Below, piece after piece: positions 60,255-64,000 of a stretch of 64,000 nucleotides of DNA; the first letter of the stretch is position 1, and the number at the start of each line of letters is the position of its first letter. This stretch comes from an uncultured Gemmiger sp. GTDB lineage: Bacteria; Bacillota; Clostridia; Oscillospirales; Ruminococcaceae. The position numbers were made by a program, and so were the translations under genes. The notes under the pieces were generated by a model. It was given only the letters and a program-made list of their open reading frames with translations, searched no databases and had not been told where the DNA came from. Location: positions 1-64,000 of the forward strand of contig CAKSUQ010000006.1 in the NCBI GenBank assembly GCA_934502625.1, read 5' to 3'.

Positions 60255-61307
60255 GAATTGTGCGCGGCGTTCCAACAGGGCGTGCGGCGGAAAATAAAAA
60301 ATTTTCGTGGAAATTTTTCTTCCGCCCTTTGTATTTGCATGGCGGTCAGCCACTATCCGTGGGCATATTTTGCGCTTTTCGCCACAATATAAAAGTTTTT
60401 GGGGTTGTTATCGACGGCACTTTTTTGGCGCAGCGGGTTGTTATCCACCGCACAATTTCCGGGCAAAAGCATTGTTATCGGGGGCACATTTCCGGGGATT
60501 TTCGTTGTTATCAGCGGCACAATTTTCTACAGTATGTATTGTTATCGACGACACAGTTCCCCGCAGATTTCCCAACAATTGCCCCGTCTGCGGTTGTTAT
60601 CCGCCGCACATTTCCCCGCACGACGGCACCGCGCAGGCATTGTTATCCACGGCACAATTCCCGGTTTTACAGGGATTTTTCCGCATTTTTTCAAAAGTTA
60701 TCGGGTTGTTATCCGTAGCACAATTCGCGGTGGCGCTGGCTGCGCGGCCGGTGTTGTTATCATCGGCACTTTTTGCGGCATGGGTTGTTATCCGTGGCAC
60801 ATTTTCCATTTTGTAGATTTTTTGCAGCGCGTATTGTTATCCGCAGCACAGTTCCGAAAAAAGCCCCCTGCTGCGTTTTCCGGGGGTTGTTATCAACCGC
60901 ACAATTTTTGCCGGACACGCCGCGGGTAGGGTTGTTATCCACAGCATAGTTTTGACAGTGGGAATTTTTTCGTCCGGCGTTGTTACGCACGGCACATTTC
61001 GGAATTTCGCGCCCGGTGTTGTTATCAGCGGCACAATTCGCTGCTTTTCCGCTGGGGTTGTTATTCAGCACACAATTCCCCAAAAACTCCTATGCCGCGC
61101 AGGGTGTTGGAACGCACGGCACATTTCAAAAATCCTGTTTTGTGGGTTGTTATAGGCGGCACAATTTGATTTTTCCGCAAGAATCCTGCCGCAGAATTTT
61201 TGCGGAAAAAATATTTTTTTGCGTTGTTACACCCCCCACATGGTTATTTCCGGCACAGCTTTGTGGTTATTCCCGGCACAATCGGGTTGGAACGCACGGC
61301 ACATTTC
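60255..61307 (+). repeat. Iteron array upstream of the rep gene
   Basis: About 22 forward copies of a 22-bp unit, consensus GTTGTTATC, then three variable bases, then RGCACAWTTY, start at 60404, 60437, 60471, 60504, 60538, 60593, 60639, 60705, 60753, 60784, 60833, 60886, 60931, 60979, 61018, 61057, 61106, 61146, 61223, 61242, 61263 and 61286. One inverted copy is at 60255-60276. Spacers are unrelated; the first five copies sit 33-34 bp apart, later ones 31-77, the last four about 19-23. Three copies carry GTTGGAACGC in place of GTTGTTATC. The 60148-61494 gap contains no credible protein gene. Confidence 0.88.
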
Positions 61308-61407
61308 TATTGTAATATTCGACATAGCTATACATATTTTCTAAATATATATAAATATCTTATAAAAATCTCAAAAAGAAAAAACGCGGATTCCGGGCGA
61401 AGAAAAC

Positions 61408-61430
61408 GAAATGTGTCGAGCGTTACAATA
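61408..61430 (-). promoter_or_regulatory. Inverted iteron abutting the rep promoter
   Basis: On the minus strand it reads TATTGTAACGC then TCGACACATTTC, matching the iteron. It ends one base before the -35 box TTGACA at 61432, a suitable place for Rep to repress its own gene. Confidence 0.65.
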
Positions 61431-61431
61431 A

Positions 61432-61460
61432 TTGACACTTGCAACACAATCTGCTATTAT
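61432..61460 (+). promoter_or_regulatory. Promoter of the rep gene
   Basis: TTGACA (61432-61437), 17-bp spacer, TATTAT (61455-61460); the ATG follows 35 bp later with GATGAGG as ribosome site. Confidence 0.8.
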
Positions 61461-61494
61461 ACGCTTATCGTGTTGTAAAGATGAGGTTTTGCAT

Positions 61495-63438
61495 ATGGCA
61501 ACCAGAGACGCATTCCGGGAAGAAGCAGCCCAAACGGGAAATGTGCACCGGATAACAACCCAGCCCAACGCCAAAAAATCCGCACAGCCCGCAAAGGTGC
61601 AGGCCGAAGCCCCGGTCGCAACCTTCAGCGAGCGCGGCAATCAGAATATCGTCCGCAAGTCCAACGACCTGATCCAGAACGCTATGTACAGCCTCTCGCT
61701 GAGCCAGCAGAAGCTGATGCTGCACATCTTCTCGATGATCAAGCCGTCGGACACCGAACTGCCCCGCTACGAGATGTCGATCTACGAGTTCCTCAAGCTC
61801 TGCGGGGTCGACCCACACAACGGCTCGATGTACAAGCAGGTCAAGAAAAATATCGAGGACATTGCCAACGCCAAGGTGCAGTGGATCCGTCTGGCCGGTA
61901 CCCAGAAGATCACGATGTTCCGCTGGCTGTCCAGCGCGACCATCGACGAGGGCACCGGCAAGATCGTACTGACGCTGGATCAATCGCTGAAACCCCACCT
62001 GATCCAGTTAAAAGAGTTCTACACGACGATGAACATTACCTATACTTTGCCCATGAAGAGCCAGTATAGTCTAAAAATTTACGAGCTGTGCAAGAGCTAC
62101 CAGAATCTATACCTGACAAAGAAGGAAAAAGGCGAGCCGCTGGTCTGGAGCATCGAGACGCTGAAAAAGCAGGTGGACTGCAACGCCGCGAACTGGGCAC
62201 ACGTGCGCCGCACCGTACTGGACAAGGCGAAGAGCGAGATCAACGGCCACACCGACATCTATTTCGACTACGAAGTCTACGAAAAAGATCGTCAGCGCGT
62301 CATTGCCATCGCTGTCACCATCGAGCCGGTGGACAAGCAGGTTGCCGACGACAAGCTCAACGAGATCACAAAATCCATGTCGCACAAGGTGCGCAGCAAG
62401 AAAAATAAGCTCACACTGGCCGAGACAGGCACGATCGACGACGACCCGAACGTCCTGACGCTGGAGTATGTCTCGGTGCCCGAAACGACGATCCCCTACT
62501 CCTACGGCGCGACGCCGGAGCTGCTGCGGCAGGAGTTGGAGGTCAAGGCAGAGCTGGACAAGCTCGTCAAGACACTGACCGCCGACGAGATGGAGGCCGT
62601 GCAGACGATGATCGGCGCGATGGTGAAGATGGCCGGCACCGCGCGCGGCAATGACAAGATGATTGACGGCGGCAACGCGGCCTTCTTCCAGACGATGAAC
62701 AACGTCATCGACAACTGCGGCGGCCTGCGCCGCTGGTTCGAGGGCGTGGCGTCCCGCTATGCCGCGCGGGTCATCCCGACGGCGCGCACCAAGAGTGCCC
62801 CCCTGCCCTACCTGTCCCGTGCGATTCTGGATGATCTGGAAAATTACCGTATCTACGTTGTAAGCGGCGCGCCGGAGGAGCTGGTGGAGCAGGCACCCGC
62901 CAAGCCCGACCTGCTGGAAACCGAATTTGTCGAGACCGACGCCGAGCCGCTGAACCAGTTGGAGCCCGCCGATGCGGCCACGAAGAAGCAGGTCACGGCG
63001 GCGCTGCTGCGTTACATCGACCGGGACGCCCTCTCGGCACGGCTGACGACCGGCCAGATGGAGGCCTTCGACGACATTCTGCAGATGACGGCCTATTTCT
63101 GCCGCCGCAACGTCAAAGGCAAGGACGACGGCATGATGGAGGGCAAGGCCAACATGCAGTTCCTCAACCCGCTGAACAAGGTCATTGCCCGCTACGACGG
63201 CCTGACGCTGTTGTTTGAGGCGATGGCCGTGATGATGGACTACGACACCTACTGGAAGGACTTGATGAAGAACCCCAAGATCAAGAACCCGAAGCTGGTC
63301 TTCCAGTCCGAGGTCGAGAAGGCGCTGCTGATGCCGTCGGCGATCATTGGCGAGTACGCCGCCCGCAAGGCGCAGAACGAGGGCGACCGCCAGCCGAAAA
63401 AGGAGTACAACTGGACGAAGGCTTTCGACGAGGAGTAA
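61495..63438 (+). CDS. Rep_3-family replication initiator with long C-terminal extension
   Basis: A 647-residue protein. After a disordered basic N-terminus comes the Rep_3 (RepB/RepE-like) double winged-helix region, about 50-280: IVRKSNDLIQNAMYSLSLSQ, IYEFLKLCGV, LPMKSQYSLKIYELCKSY, and VRRTVLDKAKSEIN. Ordinary Rep_3 initiators end near there. Here about 350 residues follow, including a repeated module (about 361-427 and 517-584; LTADEMEAVQ versus LTTGQMEAFD). The start at 61495 is backed by GAGG 8 bp upstream. It should bind the iterons upstream to open DNA, or to regulate. No parAB, relaxase or integrase gene is visible. Confidence 0.88.
   Translation: MATRDAFREEAAQTGNVHRITTQPNAKKSAQPAKVQAEAPVATFSERGNQNIVRKSNDLIQNAMYSLSLSQQKLMLHIFSMIKPSDTELPRYEMSIYEFLKLCGVDPHNGSMYKQVKKNIEDIANAKVQWIRLAGTQKITMFRWLSSATIDEGTGKIVLTLDQSLKPHLIQLKEFYTTMNITYTLPMKSQYSLKIYELCKSYQNLYLTKKEKGEPLVWSIETLKKQVDCNAANWAHVRRTVLDKAKSEINGHTDIYFDYEVYEKDRQRVIAIAVTIEPVDKQVADDKLNEITKSMSHKVRSKKNKLTLAETGTIDDDPNVLTLEYVSVPETTIPYSYGATPELLRQELEVKAELDKLVKTLTADEMEAVQTMIGAMVKMAGTARGNDKMIDGGNAAFFQTMNNVIDNCGGLRRWFEGVASRYAARVIPTARTKSAPLPYLSRAILDDLENYRIYVVSGAPEELVEQAPAKPDLLETEFVETDAEPLNQLEPADAATKKQVTAALLRYIDRDALSARLTTGQMEAFDDILQMTAYFCRRNVKGKDDGMMEGKANMQFLNPLNKVIARYDGLTLLFEAMAVMMDYDTYWKDLMKNPKIKNPKLVFQSEVEKALLMPSAIIGEYAARKAQNEGDRQPKKEYNWTKAFDEE
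61538..61559 (-). promoter_or_regulatory. Inverted iteron inside the rep coding sequence
   Basis: On the minus strand GTTGTTATCC then GGTGCACATTTC, a full match to the iteron, placed at codons 15-22 of rep. Rep bound here could block elongation or handcuff to the main array. Confidence 0.7.
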
Positions 63439-63476
63439 TGTCCCACCCCCGAAAATTATGCCGTGAATAACAACTC

Positions 63477-63504
63477 GCCCCCGCCGGAAAATTCCGGCGG
63501 GGGC
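63477..63504. terminator. Terminator between rep and the CobW-family gene
   Basis: GCCCCCGCCGGAA pairs perfectly with its complement around a 2-base loop, between convergent genes. Confidence 0.75.
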
Positions 63505-63519
63505 GGTGCTGTACGGGGG

Positions 63520-64000
63520 TTACCCCTGTATCACTTTTTCAATGGCGTCCTTTTGCAGTCCCTCGCCAATGACGATCAGGACTTCCTGCCCGTTGGGGAT
63601 GGGCCGGACTGTCATTGTGTCGCGGGCGGCGTTCAGCTCGACCCAGCCGCCGCCGTCGGGCACAAACCCCTTAATGCGCAGGATGTGCCCGTACTGTGCG
63701 CTGTGTAAAAGCGTCTGCGCGGCGGTTTTCAGCTGGTCGACGCTGCGCCCGGCTTCGAGGAAATACAACGAAGTGAAGGCCTCGTGCTCGTTGAAATGCA
63801 GCTTGACGTAGCTCGTCTGCCGCCAGCCGCAGCCGTCGATGCGGGCAAAGTCGGTGTCCGTCAAGGCCGCCCAGTCCTTGCACAGCACGTCCGCGCCAAA
63901 GCGGCGGTCGCAATGGCAGTACGCTAACGCGCGGTTCAAATGGTCGATCACGGCGGCGCACTCCCCTGCCCCGGCCTGCTGGACGCGGCTCATGACGACC
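63520..64000 (-). CDS. C-terminal part of a CobW/COG0523-family GTPase (partial)
   Basis: The frame is open to the window edge. The visible 160 residues end with a CobW C-terminal domain (YVKLHFNEHEAF; QYGHILRIKGFVPDGGGWVELN; VLIVIGEGL). Family members are metal chaperone GTPases; the G domain lies outside the window. An ATG at 63991-63993 is probably internal. Confidence 0.7.
   Translation of the reverse strand, partial: VVMSRVQQAGAGECAAVIDHLNRALAYCHCDRRFGADVLCKDWAALTDTDFARIDGCGWRQTSYVKLHFNEHEAFTSLYFLEAGRSVDQLKTAAQTLLHSAQYGHILRIKGFVPDGGGWVELNAARDTMTVRPIPNGQEVLIVIGEGLQKDAIEKVIQG

Noticed and set aside
60404-61307. CRISPR array
   Set aside because: Repeats are degenerate, start-to-start distances vary from 19 to 77 bp, and no cas gene is present.
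60404-61307. Chromosomal oriC
   Set aside because: Despite DnaA-box-like cores, no dnaA, dnaN, gyrB, rpmH or parAB lies nearby; the adjacent gene is a Rep_3 initiator.
60122-61315. Repetitive open frames within the iteron array (Cys/Tyr/His/Thr-rich periodic peptides)
   Set aside because: The periodicity is created by translating the iterons in different frames; no ribosome sites, and the DNA repeats have variable spacing that breaks any protein period.

Overview
The window reads as chromosome of a GC-rich, low-oxygen gut Firmicute of the Ruminococcaceae/Oscillospiraceae type, possibly near Faecalibacterium-Gemmiger-Subdoligranulum. The placement is inferred from gene order (rplU-rpmA-obg-mrnC; the YfmF/YfmH-lgt-folD block), a PASTA kinase-like protein, lipoprotein-type binding proteins, and intergenic repeats of the sort common in gut Clostridia. 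Ribosomal protein genes, tRNAs and threonine synthesis show it is not simply a plasmid.

Region 1 (1-26 kb) is a carbohydrate locus. On the minus strand lie a cytoplasmic-looking GH9 enzyme, an ABC importer (binding lipoprotein plus two permeases, no ATPase), a GH2 beta-mannosidase, a D-amino-acid trio (D-serine dehydratase/D-threonine aldolase-like PLP enzyme, N-acyl-D-amino-acid deacylase, RidA), a GH3 beta-glycosidase, a GH125 alpha-1,6-mannosidase, a small membrane protein and a GH13 enzyme. On the plus strand follow a YheO/DauR-like regulator with a MATE exporter, then an acetyltransferase-GH20-ROK kinase-DUF4127 operon and the remnant of a SIS-domain sugar isomerase. GH125 + GH2 beta-mannosidase + GH20 + importer is the set expected for stripping imported host N-glycan cores inside the cell. 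A nearly perfect 26-bp promoter element (25/26 identical) precedes both the importer operon and the GH20 operon and ties them together.

Region 2 (26-34 kb) holds a membrane-anchored polysaccharide deacetylase, a small anchored protein, an orphan LivK-type binding protein, a LysR regulator divergent from a fucose/arabinose-isomerase-like protein, and the TrkA-TrkH potassium system.

Region 3 (34-56 kb) is housekeeping: rpsF-ssb-rpsR, a PASTA protein whose kinase domain has lost the HRD and DFG aspartates, yebC, an rRNA m5C methyltransferase, a 46-residue Asn/Thr-rich micro-protein, rplU-rpmA-obg-mrnC, folD, lgt, the M16 pair, guanine deaminase, threonine synthesis (ACT protein-hom-thrB-lysC) and a class A penicillin-binding protein that apparently starts at an ATA codon.

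Region 4 (56-59 kb) is a small acyl-carrier operon (ACP, MaoC dehydratase, SDR reductase, acetyltransferase-like protein), then repeats, tRNA-Pro(CGG), tRNA-Gln(CTG) and a NimA-like flavoprotein.

Region 5 (60.2-63.5 kb) is the most unusual part. About 22 same-direction copies of a 22-bp iteron whose core resembles a DnaA box fill nearly 1 kb upstream of a Rep_3-family replication initiator gene. Inverted copies sit at the far left edge, next to the rep promoter, and inside the rep coding sequence. The initiator carries a long C-terminal extension containing a duplicated module. This looks like a plasmid-type replicon, or a regulatory derivative of one, resident in a chromosome. The window ends inside a CobW-family gene.
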